From contig CALUHX010000001.1 in NCBI GenBank assembly GCA_944320555.1, positions 62,001-126,000 of the forward strand: DNA of 64,000 nt. Direction: 5' to 3'. This DNA is from an uncultured Butyricimonas sp. (GTDB lineage Bacteria > Bacteroidota > Bacteroidia > Bacteroidales > Marinifilaceae). Each line of letters starts with the position of its first letter. Position 1 is the first letter of the stretch. The notes beneath the pieces are model-generated. The model was not told the DNA's origin, did not search any database, and saw only the letters and a list, made by a program, of their open reading frames with translations. This document shows positions 31,501 to 37,839 of this stretch, one piece after another. The position numbers and the translations under genes were made by a program.

Positions 31501-33129
31501 AATACAATGGCGTGGATAAAGGAAAGTCCGAATTATGCCCTGCGATACAATTGGAATTATGCTCGCTTAAATCCTGTCAAAATGAAACATCTGTTTGCCA
31601 AATATCGCAAAGGAACGCTTGATATGAATGACAAGACAGAAGCAATGTTCAAGCTATTCCTTGACAATGGAGGCGAAACTGGATATGCCCGATTGATGGA
31701 TATTGAGCAACACAAGAAAAACCTTGAAAAAGCGATGAAAGCCCTCAATCAAAAGATACCTTTCACTGAATGGCGCAAGCATCTTGCCAAATGGGTAGGC
31801 GAGATAGGCAGGGGCATAGAAACTCAATCCCGGTTTGCAGCATTCATTACCTCAAGAGAATTTGGCAGGGATATTGGGCGTTCGATATGGGATGCCAAGG
31901 AAATAAGCGTGAATTTCAACAAAAAGGGTTCTGGCGATAAGTTCCTCGGAGCAGAAGGGCAGACATTCATCGGCAACGCCGCGGCGATGACGGGAGGACT
32001 TGGACGCGCATTCATTATTTTCTGGAATGCTGCCGTGCAAGGCACATTTGGCAATTTCATAAAAAATGCCAAACGCCATCCGGCAAAAGCGTTGGCAGCT
32101 GTTGCGACATGGTACGGACTTGCATTATTGATCAGTGCCCTTGGGGCAAGTGACGATGATGAAGAGGATGATGAACACGGCAGCTATTATGATATTCCTG
32201 TGACTACACGGCGTAACAATATTATCGTCAAAGGACCGGGGAAAAGTTGGATAAAGATACCATTGCCCATTGAATACCGTGCCGTGTACGGCATGGGCGA
32301 GTTATGTGGCTCGACCTTGTTCCATAATGAGCCTTTAAGAGGACATGAGTTGCTCTCACAGTTCACGCAATTGACTCCAATTGATATTATGGCGGGGCAG
32401 AATTTGGAACAGGGAGGCGAATTCGATTGGCTTGCCCCAATTATACCGAGCAGTCTCAAACCAGCTTATGAAGTTAGAGAAAACAAGTCATGGACAGGAC
32501 TGCCTATTTACAAAGATACTCCTTGGAATAAGGACATGCCCGACTGGACCAAGACCTACAAGAACGCAAACAAACAGATAGTAGACTTATGCGCATGGCT
32601 CAATGAGTTGAGCGGTGGCACACATCGGGAGAAAGGTGCTATCGACATAAATCCTGCCAAAGTAGAATATTTGCTCCGAGGATATGCCGGAGGCTTTTGG
32701 ACATTGACTGACCAATTATTTAAATTAGGAGAAACGGCAATAGGCAAAAGAGATTTTGATTGGCGGTATATGCCTCTCTTAAACAGGGTAGTGACAAATG
32801 GAGACGAACGGACATCGTTTCGGGCAATAAACAACGAGTATTTTCGTATAAAAGAGGAACGTGACGAAACCATGAGACTTTTAAAGGGATATACAGATGA
32901 TGCTAAGAAAGGCGTATTTGGAACAGCCGAGCGTGTAAACTTCATCTATTATTCACCAGAGTACCAAAGAGCTTTGACATTTGACATTTACAACAAGCAA
33001 ATTGAAGATATTAATGACTTAATAAGGACAAGCACCGATGAAGAAACAATAGAAGCATTTACTCAAATACAGAATGAGTACAAAAGGGCACTTGTCGATG
33101 CTGCCAATAAAATCAATAAGCGTAAATAG
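19531..33129 (+). CDS. Giant multi-domain polyvalent protein (4,532 residues)
   Basis: Domains in order by recognisable signatures: a basic N-terminal module; a Lys/Arg/Glu coiled coil (about 1153-1228); a DdrB-like ParB domain with GNNRSAALRDMW (about 1360); an inorganic-pyrophosphatase-like polyvalent domain with GDHIDVFL (about 1890); a PBECR (barnase/EndoU-like) RNase domain with GDIDLVWG (about 2140); and a RadC-type JAB domain with HNHPSG (His about 2406). A second JAB-like domain lacking that motif (about 2490-2620), a SIAVTKAE..FGEISLIFGK module (about 2650), a MuF C-terminal-like domain (about 3130-3280), a zincin-like HEAVAH (about 3382) and an LPD38-like C-terminus with a hydrophobic helix near 4185-4205 follow. 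Linkers such as DIRYRED and MYRDGD are typical of phage polyvalent proteins, which are thought to enter the cell with the DNA. The frame is uninterrupted. Confidence 0.85.
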   Translation: MPIFEYQGKKYNVRDEHIDNFAKDYPDATSIQERDGKKYRVRSADYKTFMSETVQPQSSEQPIESAAAPVPVQEEPWKPTEQERKQIDAQMEELRRSTQRTMSEFNEGMENLREYREKSPLGSQTVESGVHFNPQSGEMERTYLTPLGNRYGSKGIADLESFRYRQAADMSVGGQLRRANQRLRELQAKRAERAEEVHSEWQEDFEKNKAPLAAVLAADTYVARQQSDRENSALDVAIRETEELIKNLEEQKDRESGVDVGFWRGFGRTVGDVRTWDFGMGDMRDALTMLHAEDLQGEDATEGEKEAYQSMMGAIHEREKADEMYGGNANFWNRAGVMTGYMPSFMLDFILTGGGYSGLQAAGRVSTKAATKVVGEQAIKEMAEQGFKTYVKNNGIKGFGREAANWTIKALGTTADDLLVRAPLMTNTVQAGETASDIIDRKLGNVVVGEDGNYEFANDKTWGDAVWQGEANAIIENYSEMFGAHLDPVVTLNNMSKLANLIGAKRLSGVLAKADAGALNGIMGQTHELFNKMGVSDYVGEISEEYYGQLWRTMLNLDDAYQQNPDGTRTNLLLSGQFHGDIWGGMALSMGLMGAGKHTLTAVDYMSAKHGVNKADTKANELLGTEIWEPMKATIDLTTNENIGEMADNIINDKDLTNEEKAAVLDYMERSLYMRGFNLATMAKSRNGERNEDIQQADESYIDGYSINSPQEMNDAKNLYEYHRQQVSNIVSDETLAMIDSNPVETLSRLNNGEINSSERNAVIDYINAKQVYEGMMQRVRDDLDGRIEQSNSMVDARVNRTTGRIQGATMKLDDRKVYVISGNLVPYDDGTGIDLSKSDNSIIIRDAETGTLEQVAPDAVLSVDESQDPNEQKVLAADAIRQQFAQDAANKIDGVITFNPGDTYTISGEDGTQAQIQIVANENGIVDNGDGTVNVSDGSGNIVPMPKDFIQQQVDAQNIARIAEFEQQRTAENLAKEQAAFEAQRPQYALNDLVTLQDENGNVIHGQIADIMDADGRYVVDVDSPINGKYAPSLTREELDNMLVEYNGVAYERPRVDSPANTETPETTETDNHDNSAGETLQGNMQGSALDRIPKDEQGQPIYEQVDSDTAWDAIVEQTEGDEAMAQNVADAMVTDKEAELNKIEKAKPKGGVSIAEKIAAERERKAAVDAARQQVEIWKKIAGTANRRKQAVEAERRRAADEAAALRRAEEERLRAEREEAERIEREALNGVPDMVDDVPKDARARGYRRVNGHKIDRQEPIPVIQGKEVAVKFSDNTIPSGHIAVIDASMLQPSHIAGMRNPLHFIDEAQPKERIDEASVLSAQKIAGNIRPEEITSSVTAYTGAPTVNVRGEVIQGNNRSAALRDMWDGYKEQAEKYRQYLKEHAQDFGLTPEAIDNVEKPVLVNMLDVDDNTAIALGQYVAQDTESGGTERIKPKNALQRMGNDMRSFANLLLQSTDDDTSFAGLVDRNGDEVLKWMNQRGYITPTQYKSAFDSKGNITAEAKNDLRGIMYQSIFKDGSTRLEEMFNLMPAKAQKAILATAYRDYDSPGAERMVEEIQNSIRAYYALSQDSQFAEAKNFKEARMAVEVWKRQYQIDDATGGSYLPAENYSNFALHLATMYKGESQGLIQGTFNKLYDLVQGTQEENLFEQPDNTPRSLAQAINEALNIDYNGQQRSNVLAGDSTASQRGQQGGDGSPAPRERTEVGYGTADNTGGTESGGGEVEIDESAEEAALSSRVEVLDDDREESNGEYPTYKRSIIIDGKHTAIQVDEPNEKGEYTGSYFEYDGKRFAGIPEVVGYIDTTPTPTLGQKVAEAEKQVNTNPTEPQKEAGNYRKGHVQVGTFDVTIENPKGSVRSGIDADGNKWSVTMNNSYGYIRGTEGVDGDHIDVFLSDNIDGWNGSRAFVIDQYNEDGTFDEHKVMLGFNDADEAQSAFASNYDKEWAEKRKLVCTPVTIDEFEKWINSSHRKTKPFAEYKTVKKKTEMPGYENKPDGYTVERRFHKKNGTYIHAVKFTEQMPRERFLELKKRVKDFGGYYSSFGKGGFIFDNEADADKFAQAVLDPTGEQLDDAAPVSIADLREITATKSESDIQPIGHGAFGDIYDQFKGKAQEAIAFLSEKQGGEAIGALHHKDVGDIDLVWGNEGTGHSDGFGLAKLVKYHPEVLNDLQGLIDDMHVVSRNANRINLESDTHKAAVRLEWDGEKKNWLLTAFEKENSVRDNTTDTGTTVTGKQNDTATLRNTVSIGKNTEESKEKQGEEVELSEKMEDNAPFPEEVEFYEKDVAIDEGRLVIGNGEGMIGYRHAGELPEAEGECQVERAFRENNAFSFSGKERVETADDVAFIFRELENASVENSFAVLVKEGKPTVVHLGMGGFMNTQVNTAAIRAAYDAVGADKIYFVHNHPSGALRCSREDMEMLRTVKGMFGRGVVQDGIIIDTASGQYGIFTEEGNHEAASMPEGVARFPLKLYSFDRQVFSRDYDLAQLRQVRSSEDVAAFVSSQRMGQRGKTSFLVLDTQNRIIGNLHTSHGNLESDGLAEEIASKVIRFGGVSAVVYGNMELDPSAIRDLNREVARISGKSVRLLDIVSVDGLNTMSAVDYGMLMERQEAYAPENGDIRYREDGNGNSLVAVHNLSAEKLEEAFDLGGFPMPSIAVTKAEVGHTEFGEISLIFGKESINPADKRNKVYGEDAWTPTFPAVGYKLNDDKTSDIYRRANKAGNLPLFNPVIFHPDNYERHIEGLGSESLVEHFKDDYGAKQLYLSETGNAIEEYEQHEVDKYLPDQISLYEKMLKEIGIERLKNERNDVVENDVKRLIEEHYNIDLDAMKPFRAKVRISTTIHRAIDYTENGNRKTENDIEATKRKIDERIDPKKFESWLEDLFADVVEKKGIRNDRDMFTPSGSIRKWEQLYDDITLDSVVNAMQRQSARGGQGLFNGSIFGAAQQEYKNIDAIRKEARERIRAISHEDYEVQRSAITDRLSNIKISGVGNGFSDTMDMAGNIQDAVARSHTAKGIHKYLKEFYPKVTMDTAKEIADIVKDIQRMSARYFEAKPYRAVRFDEVRLAVLPSSTDKKIVQELEQRGIPVRTYEQGNEAQRRQIVEEASDELNLRFREEEDVNGRFNEELEGLTEENADSTILMLGRPSTVLLAAGIPDRNIALYGNKLLKKAKAHGYSKQDVKDLPRYVANPIAVFKGSYVDGYAILTEMPINGKNALVSIDIRKGEVQDLNLVTSVFGKNTKGIVGWLNDGKLLYADKKKTLDYLSSSAPIADATNNQEISSATKVVRNFENSNLKREERIDDDNVPYKKPTRAERRDMVKRVNELAKKLHLDNVEVVTSMNGLDGKKARAKGFYTKSSQKITIVIPNNRSVADAEMTLLHEAVAHYGLRQMFGKHFDTFLDNVFNNASEDVRQKIVDLSKKYGWDFGKATEEYLAGLAERTDFENARKTGWWQKIKDFFIDMLHKIGLPDFRGVTLTDNELRYILWRSYENLKGNRFEDVFTEAADTSMQYELKVGEYAADVQDDTMYRDGDPEIHERTLARDRYEQRVRSGMYQTKEALQDCMLGLEEAMRAIMGNKKFRVEEVPDFENAYLGENRLSSMNEKEAEAMGRTLFKPMLDEVAKLAPTRAARDELTDYMMAKHGLERNTVMAERDAKTEYEKRQKEHPNSKLTLQDFIDKFRKRDYAGLTALTGYDDVASAEAEAQQMVNDYESLHDTADLWKRVNAVSKAILQKSYECGMMSKATYDSISDMYEFYIPLRGFDEKTSAEAYSYLTHRQSAFNAPIKKAEGRRSKADDPFANLQSMAESAIMQGNRNKLVKQRFLNFALNHPSDLVSINDLWLQYDSVADEWKPVFPDNIEVSDSPETVEQKMHDFEEKMNQLEQQSPDLYKRGRDAENIPYRVIDSRDLRQHQVVVKRGGRDYVITINGNPRAVQALNGQTNPDNDISGSVGKILSYAGDVNRTLSSLYTSLQPDFVASNFVRDLIYSNTMAWIKESPNYALRYNWNYARLNPVKMKHLFAKYRKGTLDMNDKTEAMFKLFLDNGGETGYARLMDIEQHKKNLEKAMKALNQKIPFTEWRKHLAKWVGEIGRGIETQSRFAAFITSREFGRDIGRSIWDAKEISVNFNKKGSGDKFLGAEGQTFIGNAAAMTGGLGRAFIIFWNAAVQGTFGNFIKNAKRHPAKALAAVATWYGLALLISALGASDDDEEDDEHGSYYDIPVTTRRNNIIVKGPGKSWIKIPLPIEYRAVYGMGELCGSTLFHNEPLRGHELLSQFTQLTPIDIMAGQNLEQGGEFDWLAPIIPSSLKPAYEVRENKSWTGLPIYKDTPWNKDMPDWTKTYKNANKQIVDLCAWLNELSGGTHREKGAIDINPAKVEYLLRGYAGGFWTLTDQLFKLGETAIGKRDFDWRYMPLLNRVVTNGDERTSFRAINNEYFRIKEERDETMRLLKGYTDDAKKGVFGTAERVNFIYYSPEYQRALTFDIYNKQIEDINDLIRTSTDEETIEAFTQIQNEYKRALVDAANKINKRK

Positions 33130-33135
33130 TTAAAC
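33121..33135 (+). repeat. 15-bp direct repeat, left copy, flanking the GNAT cargo
   Basis: CGTAAATAGTTAAAC is identical to 34057-34071 and contains the stop codon of the giant gene (TAG at 33127-33129). The 936-bp interval between copies holds only the minus-strand GNAT unit. Confidence 0.8.
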
Positions 33136-33140
33136 CTGAA

Positions 33141-33177
33141 TGAAGAAGATGTATCTCAAAATTATACATCTTCTTCA
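33141..33177. terminator. Hairpin between giant gene and convergent GNAT gene
   Basis: A perfect 14-bp stem (33141-33154 with 33164-33177) encloses a 9-nt loop. The right arm overlaps the last codons and stop of the GNAT gene. It can serve as a bidirectional terminator, although the T-runs are weak. Confidence 0.55.
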
Positions 33178-33773
33178 TCTTCAATATCATCATCACGATA
33201 CAACTCTATCAGTAGAAACATTCTTCTCGTCGGTTCATAGGCATCCATATTTGTCTGATTGATAAAACCATTACTTTGATAGAATTTGTTAGTACGCGAA
33301 TTATTCAATGAGTCCACTGTAATAAACTGGCACCCAGAAACGTCGTAAGAGATAAATGTGGCTAATACGAAATCCAAGACTTTTCTTCCGATTCCTCTTG
33401 ACTGCATGTCTTTTCTCACCGCCAAATGACCGATATTTACTGCAGGAAAGGATGTTTGCTTCTGGAAAATCGGAACATACTCTTCTGCCACCTTGCCAGA
33501 AGATTGTTCTATGAAATCCGTTCTATCATTCGAATTACCAAGTACTACAGCATCATTCGCCAAAGTAAATACTGCAACCATTTCACCATTGGCGACATCC
33601 CTTACACAATAAGATGCCAAGTAATGATATCTTGAACAAATCAAAATCTCATTGCGAACGAAGTTGTCCAACTCATCCACGCCACAAGAAAAAGAGGACA
33701 ACTCATCAGAGTTCTCCTCTCTTAGTCTCTCTATGGATATTTCAATTTCCGAGTATTGGATTCTTTCCTCCAT
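33162..33773 (-). CDS. GNAT acetyltransferase of the toxin-like class
   Basis: From the ATG at 33773 the protein has about 203 residues (an ATG at 33794 would add seven). It shows the N-terminal SCGVDELDNFVRNEI segment common to GNAT toxins of the TacT/AtaT type. The acetyl-CoA-binding loop is QSRGIGRK within NIGHLAVRKDMQ, and the C-terminal VDSLNNSRTNKFYQSNGF is a typical GNAT end. Known members acetylate charged tRNA and arrest translation, but its actual substrate is unknown. A 65-residue gene lies just upstream and overlaps its start, as an antitoxin would. The pair is AT-rich, has its own promoter, opposes the phage genes and is bracketed by 15-bp direct repeats: an inserted cargo unit. 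Confidence 0.75.
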   Translation of the reverse strand: MEERIQYSEIEISIERLREENSDELSSFSCGVDELDNFVRNEILICSRYHYLASYCVRDVANGEMVAVFTLANDAVVLGNSNDRTDFIEQSSGKVAEEYVPIFQKQTSFPAVNIGHLAVRKDMQSRGIGRKVLDFVLATFISYDVSGCQFITVDSLNNSRTNKFYQSNGFINQTNMDAYEPTRRMFLLIELYRDDDIEDEEDV

Positions 33774-33939
33774 TGTTACGGATAATTCTATCATAAACGA
33801 TTTTTATTCTCGCCCGTCTACACTTAACTTTAGACATTTGCTCCGGTGAGATATCTTTAGATACACACCTCGCAAAGTTTTCTCTAAACGCCCTGACCTC
33901 ATCAGGAGTCATTTTTGGATTTGGCACTGCATGTATCAT
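33742..33939 (-). CDS. Small protein upstream of GNAT, candidate antitoxin
   Basis: The 65-residue frame starts at the ATG at 33939 (MIHAVPNPKMTPDEVRAF) and overlaps the GNAT gene by 32 to 53 bp, depending on the GNAT start. It has a helical middle and a basic C-terminus (KVKCRRARIKIVYDRIIR). It does not look like the ribbon-helix-helix DUF1778 antitoxins that normally pair with GNAT toxins, so antitoxin function is inferred only from size, order and overlap. An exact TAnnTTTG promoter lies 29 bp upstream. Confidence 0.55.
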   Translation of the reverse strand: MIHAVPNPKMTPDEVRAFRENFARCVSKDISPEQMSKVKCRRARIKIVYDRIIRNNGGKNPILGN

Positions 33940-33967
33940 ATTTCTAATGTTTAATGTTTTATCACTG

Positions 33968-33975
33968 CAAAGGTA
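33968..33975 (-). promoter_or_regulatory. Promoter of the GNAT cargo unit
   Basis: Minus-strand TACCTTTG matches the -7 consensus, with a TTG 19 bp further upstream as a plausible -33 element. It shows that the cargo carries its own promoter, as lysogenically expressed phage morons do. Confidence 0.6.
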
Positions 33976-34056
33976 CGAAATATAAATAAAACCACAACAA
34001 TTATTGTATTCAACTTTGTCATTTTTCACATCAAATTTTGCTCTTACTGTATTATC

Positions 34057-34071
34057 CGTAAATAGTTAAAC
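34057..34071 (+). repeat. 15-bp direct repeat, right copy, flanking the GNAT cargo
   Basis: Identical to 33121-33135. A 13-bp version, TAAATAGTTAAAC, also occurs at 39345-39357 beside the terminase gene. Confidence 0.8.
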
Positions 34072-34093
34072 TTGGTATGACTGCTTGGAGTGG

Positions 34094-34101
34094 TACTTTT
34101 G
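34094..34101 (+). promoter_or_regulatory. Promoter upstream of the portal gene
   Basis: TACTTTTG fits TAnnTTTG, with CTTG at 34071-34074 about 19 bp upstream as a -33 element. The 12-base word TGGTACTTTTGT is shared with the promoter in front of the lysis genes at 52583-52594, suggesting co-regulation of late genes. Confidence 0.6.
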
Positions 34102-34141
34102 TCATAAAGTACGCTTCGAGCGGTCATTAAAACTACGAGAT

Positions 34142-36106
34142 ATGACAGTAAAAGGAAAATTGTTGCCAATGAGCCGTATCGCTCCGAAAAAGGAGCAGCC
34201 GGAAATAGATTCCGTTGTTGCCGCAAAGCAATTCGGCAGTCGCCGTGCTTTCGACATTCTTATGGAAGCTCAATATTATTGGAACCAGATGGATCAGTTC
34301 CGCAAGGACAGGGAGCGCAACAAGCGTTACACCTATGGCTACCAATGGGACGACATGATATGTGTGGACGGAAAAGCCATGACGGAGGAGGAGTATATCA
34401 AAATGCAGGGGAATGTCCCTCTGAAAAACAACCTTATACGCCGTCTTGTGCGCAATGTGCTTGGCGTGTACCGCAGTCAGAGCAAAGAGCCTACCTGTAC
34501 CGCACGAGACAGGGATGAACAGAAACTCGGAGAGACGATGAGTACAATACTCCAATGTAACATGCAGCTAAACCGCATGAATGAGGTTAATGCCAGGACA
34601 ATGGAAGAGTTTCTTATAAGCGGATTCATTGTCCATAGAAAGAGCTTCGGTTGGCGCAACAACAAGGAAGATTGTTGGACGGACTATGTTCAGCCCAACA
34701 ATTTCTTTATTGACAATAATATGCGAGATTTCCGAGGTTGGGATGTTTCAGTATTGGGAGAGATACACGATATTTCCTTTGGACAACTATGCGAGCAGTT
34801 TGCCTCCTCCCCTGCCGAATACCAACGGTTACGGGACATCTACAAGTGGGCAGCCCGAAAGGACTTCATCGCCAGCTATGCGGAGAAATTCGGCTACAGC
34901 CGATTGGAAAATTATGACTTTCTACTCACCAACGAGCCGGGGCGGTGCCGGGTCATTGAAGTATGGAAGAAAGAACAGAAGCCGAGATACCGCTGCCATG
35001 ATTACCAGAACGGAGATGTATTCAAAATAGACATAGAGGACTATTCAAGCGTGGTAGAAGCCGAAAACAAAGAGCGTTTGAGAATGGCCAAGGAAGTCGG
35101 GATGCCGGAGGAGGAAGTTCCATTGATTGAAGCGACATGGTTTGTCGATGACTATTGGTATTTCTATTATCTCACACCTTTCGGAGACATTCTGAGAGAG
35201 GGAGAAACTCCATACGAGCATAAGAGCCATCCTTATGTATTCAAAGCCTATCCGTTCATTGACGGTGAGATACATTCTTTTGTGGCTGATGTTATAGACC
35301 AACAGAGGTACACCAACCGTCTGATCACACTTTATGATTGGATTATGAGAGCCTCGGCCAAAGGTGTATTGCTTATGCCTAAAGATTGTCTGCCGGACGG
35401 TGTAAGCATTGATGATATTGCTGAAAGTTGGGCTGAGTTCAACGGTGTTATTGTTTATCAGCCGAGCAAAAGCGGTCAAGTACCTCAACAGGTTGCCAAT
35501 AACTCAACGAATATCGGCATTACTGAATTGCTGAACCTGCAACTGAAATTCTTCGAGGACATCAGCGGTGTGAACGGTGCTTTGCAAGGTAAGCCCGGCT
35601 TTTCCGGACAGAGTGCGTCCATGTACAATCAGCAAGTTCAGAACTCCACCATGTCGCTGCTTGACATGCTTGAATGCTTCAGCTTCTTCATTATAGACGG
35701 TGCATATAAGGATGTCAAGAATATGCAGCAGTTCTACGACAGCAAACGGGTATTCAATATTGCAGGAAAAAGCGGTGCACAGATTGAGTATGACCCGAAA
35801 AAGATACGGGATGTTGAGTTTGATCTGTCAATCACAGAAAGCACTACAACTCCTGCATACCGTCAGTTGGCTAACGATATGCTCATGCAGTTGTGGCAAG
35901 CCAATGCCATATCTGTTGAACAATTATTGGAACATGGAGACTTCCCGTTTGCCGATGAATTGCTCCAAAGCATCAAATCGCAGAAAGAACAGTTGGCGCA
36001 GGGCAATGTGCCGGACGGACTTTCGCCGCAGCTTGCGCAGCAAGTTCAACAGGGTGCAAACATGCAAGCCGTTAATCAACTCCACAACGCAATGAGAGCC
36101 GCATAA
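34142..36106 (+). CDS. Portal protein
   Basis: The 654-residue protein resembles P22-like podovirus portals in size and layout. An N-terminal wing region contains NNLIRRLVRNVLGVYRSQSKEPT, followed by the EFLISGFIVHRKSFGWR and WTDYVQPNNFFIDNNMRD segments. A helical core with SGVNGALQGKPGFSGQSASMYNQQVQNS then leads to a Gln-rich C-terminus. The portal forms the dodecameric DNA channel at one capsid vertex and docks the terminase. The ATG at 34142 is chosen over an upstream TTG-initiated extension because it follows the promoter at 34094 and gives a sensible N-terminus. Confidence 0.85.
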   Translation: MTVKGKLLPMSRIAPKKEQPEIDSVVAAKQFGSRRAFDILMEAQYYWNQMDQFRKDRERNKRYTYGYQWDDMICVDGKAMTEEEYIKMQGNVPLKNNLIRRLVRNVLGVYRSQSKEPTCTARDRDEQKLGETMSTILQCNMQLNRMNEVNARTMEEFLISGFIVHRKSFGWRNNKEDCWTDYVQPNNFFIDNNMRDFRGWDVSVLGEIHDISFGQLCEQFASSPAEYQRLRDIYKWAARKDFIASYAEKFGYSRLENYDFLLTNEPGRCRVIEVWKKEQKPRYRCHDYQNGDVFKIDIEDYSSVVEAENKERLRMAKEVGMPEEEVPLIEATWFVDDYWYFYYLTPFGDILREGETPYEHKSHPYVFKAYPFIDGEIHSFVADVIDQQRYTNRLITLYDWIMRASAKGVLLMPKDCLPDGVSIDDIAESWAEFNGVIVYQPSKSGQVPQQVANNSTNIGITELLNLQLKFFEDISGVNGALQGKPGFSGQSASMYNQQVQNSTMSLLDMLECFSFFIIDGAYKDVKNMQQFYDSKRVFNIAGKSGAQIEYDPKKIRDVEFDLSITESTTTPAYRQLANDMLMQLWQANAISVEQLLEHGDFPFADELLQSIKSQKEQLAQGNVPDGLSPQLAQQVQQGANMQAVNQLHNAMRAA

Positions 36107-36124
36107 CGAAATAAAATAAGCATC

Positions 36125-36586
36125 ATGGAGAAAAAGACTATTTGTATTGATTTTGACGGTGTCATCCATGACTACAGCAATGGGTGGCAGGGTGAAGATG
36201 TATTCGGGCAGATGATTCCGAATGCCGATACAGGCACATCTGTCTTGAAGCAGAAAGGATGGACGGTAATCATCTTCACAACAAGAAAGAAAACTGATGA
36301 ACTTGAAAAGTGGCTGAAAGAACACAATATCGCCTATGACTACATCAATGAAAATCCGGGTCAGCCGGACGGCACGAGCGGTAAAATCATGGCCGATGTC
36401 TATCTTGATGACAGGGGTATTTGTTTCAGAGGTCGTTGGGATTCATGGCTCGTCAGAGAAATTCTTGATTTTGAGCCTTGGCAGGAACAGCAGAAAAAGG
36501 AGATTGAACAATTGGCTGCTTTCAATGACACGGGAAACAGCATTTGGGAGCGAGGATGCGAGCGAAGGATCAAAGCAGATCTATAA
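36125..36586 (+). CDS. HAD-superfamily hydrolase-like protein
   Basis: This 153-residue protein has the HAD motifs: I in CIDFDGVIHD (D9, D11), II in IIFTTR, and the distal lysine/acidic motifs in GKIMADVYLDDRG. The small size means a minimal Rossmannoid core with almost no cap. Such proteins are annotated in phages as 5'-nucleotidase- or phosphatase-like, perhaps for nucleotide or DNA-end processing. It follows the portal gene by 18 bp and is probably on the same late transcript. Confidence 0.8.
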   Translation: MEKKTICIDFDGVIHDYSNGWQGEDVFGQMIPNADTGTSVLKQKGWTVIIFTTRKKTDELEKWLKEHNIAYDYINENPGQPDGTSGKIMADVYLDDRGICFRGRWDSWLVREILDFEPWQEQQKKEIEQLAAFNDTGNSIWERGCERRIKADL

Positions 36587-36789
36587 AATAATGCCCTGTG
36601 TCGTGAACGATGAGAAGTTTTTCTATGATTTACTTGGAGAGATGGGAGGTGTATCTTATTTTTGTCATGTCAAATAAAAAGTAACTAATATGAATATCTT
36701 CTTACAGCATAATACGTGAGGCTAATTAAGCTTTTATTTATGCTGTCGATGTGCTATGCTAAGGAATTTACTCGTTAATTTAAAATATC

Positions 36790-37839
36790 ATGGAAAAAGT
36801 AAAGTTCCAACAAGTTAATTTGAAAGATCCGTTCTTCACAAGTCTGAAAGAAGACTATGAAGGATTTGAAGACTGGTTCCAACGCAAGAGTGGCAGCGAA
36901 GCCTATATCCAAAAGAAGAGTAATGGCGAACTAGAGGCTTTCCTTTATCTTAAAATTGAAGAAGATGCCGTTACGGACATCGAACCAAATCTTCCAGCGG
37001 ACAAGCACTTGAAAGTGGGAACATTCAAGATTGACGCCCATAATACAAAGTTGGGTGAATATTTCATCCAGATGATTGTACGCGTGGCCATCTACGAACA
37101 AGCGAGGGATATTTATGCCACAATATTCGAGAAGCACGAAGGGCTGGTAAACCTGCTCAAAAAATACGGGTTTGAACGATGGGGTGTCAAAGGGTGTTCC
37201 CAAAATCCGGAAAGCGTATATGTCAAATCGATGACTTCTGTCGGCGATGATTTATGCAAAAATTTCCCTTTCGTGCACACCCATGACAAGAATAAATATA
37301 TTCTATCCATCTATCCCCAATATCATACCTCTCTATTCCCCGATTCCATTCTGTATACGGAGCGACGGAATAGGGATGCACTGATAAAAGATGTATCCCA
37401 CACCAATAGCATCCATAAAGTTTACCTGTGCAAGATGGATGGCGTTGAGCAGTTGATTCCTGGGGATATTCTTGTCATTTATCGAACAAAAGAGGCTAAT
37501 AAATCAGCATTTTTCAGTAGTGTTGCCACCTCGGTCTGCGTGGTGGAAGAAATAAAAAAGCCTAGTAATTTCAATAATTTAAACGAATTCATCCAATATA
37601 CAAATGCTTATAGTATTTTCGAGACAAAAACATTAAGAAATTATTATTACAACCCAAAAACTGTCGTTATAAAAATGACCTATAATGCAGCTTTCAATCA
37701 CCGTCTTAACCGTCAGGAACTGATTAATGAGGTGGGATTAGATGCGGATCAGTATTGGGGATTTTTCCAGCTGACAGATGGGCAATTTAATGATATAATA
37801 ATAAGAGGACAAATAGATGAAAGTATTATTGTCAATTAA
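36790..37839 (+). CDS. GNAT domain fused to a PUA/ASCH-like C-terminal domain
   Basis: The 349-residue protein is AT-rich and unlike the phage genes around it. Residues about 1-150 look like a GNAT acetyltransferase ending in the usual EKHEGLVNLLKKYGFERWG helix-strand. The remainder contains strands such as IHKVYLCKMDGVEQLIPGDILVIYR and ends with NRQELINEVGLDADQYWGFFQLTDGQF, reminiscent of PUA/EVE-like nucleic-acid-binding folds. The reading is by eye and moderate in strength. The stop overlaps the next gene by 23 bp, and that gene overlaps the third by 4 bp, so the three are translationally coupled. This looks like a cargo operon for RNA modification, toxin or defence functions. Confidence 0.6.
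   Translation: MEKVKFQQVNLKDPFFTSLKEDYEGFEDWFQRKSGSEAYIQKKSNGELEAFLYLKIEEDAVTDIEPNLPADKHLKVGTFKIDAHNTKLGEYFIQMIVRVAIYEQARDIYATIFEKHEGLVNLLKKYGFERWGVKGCSQNPESVYVKSMTSVGDDLCKNFPFVHTHDKNKYILSIYPQYHTSLFPDSILYTERRNRDALIKDVSHTNSIHKVYLCKMDGVEQLIPGDILVIYRTKEANKSAFFSSVATSVCVVEEIKKPSNFNNLNEFIQYTNAYSIFETKTLRNYYYNPKTVVIKMTYNAAFNHRLNRQELINEVGLDADQYWGFFQLTDGQFNDIIIRGQIDESIIVN

Noticed and set aside
36591..36677. A 28-codon frame after the HAD gene (MPCVVNDEKFFYDLL...)
   Set aside because: Too short, with no leader context; it may be a decayed remnant of the cargo insertion.
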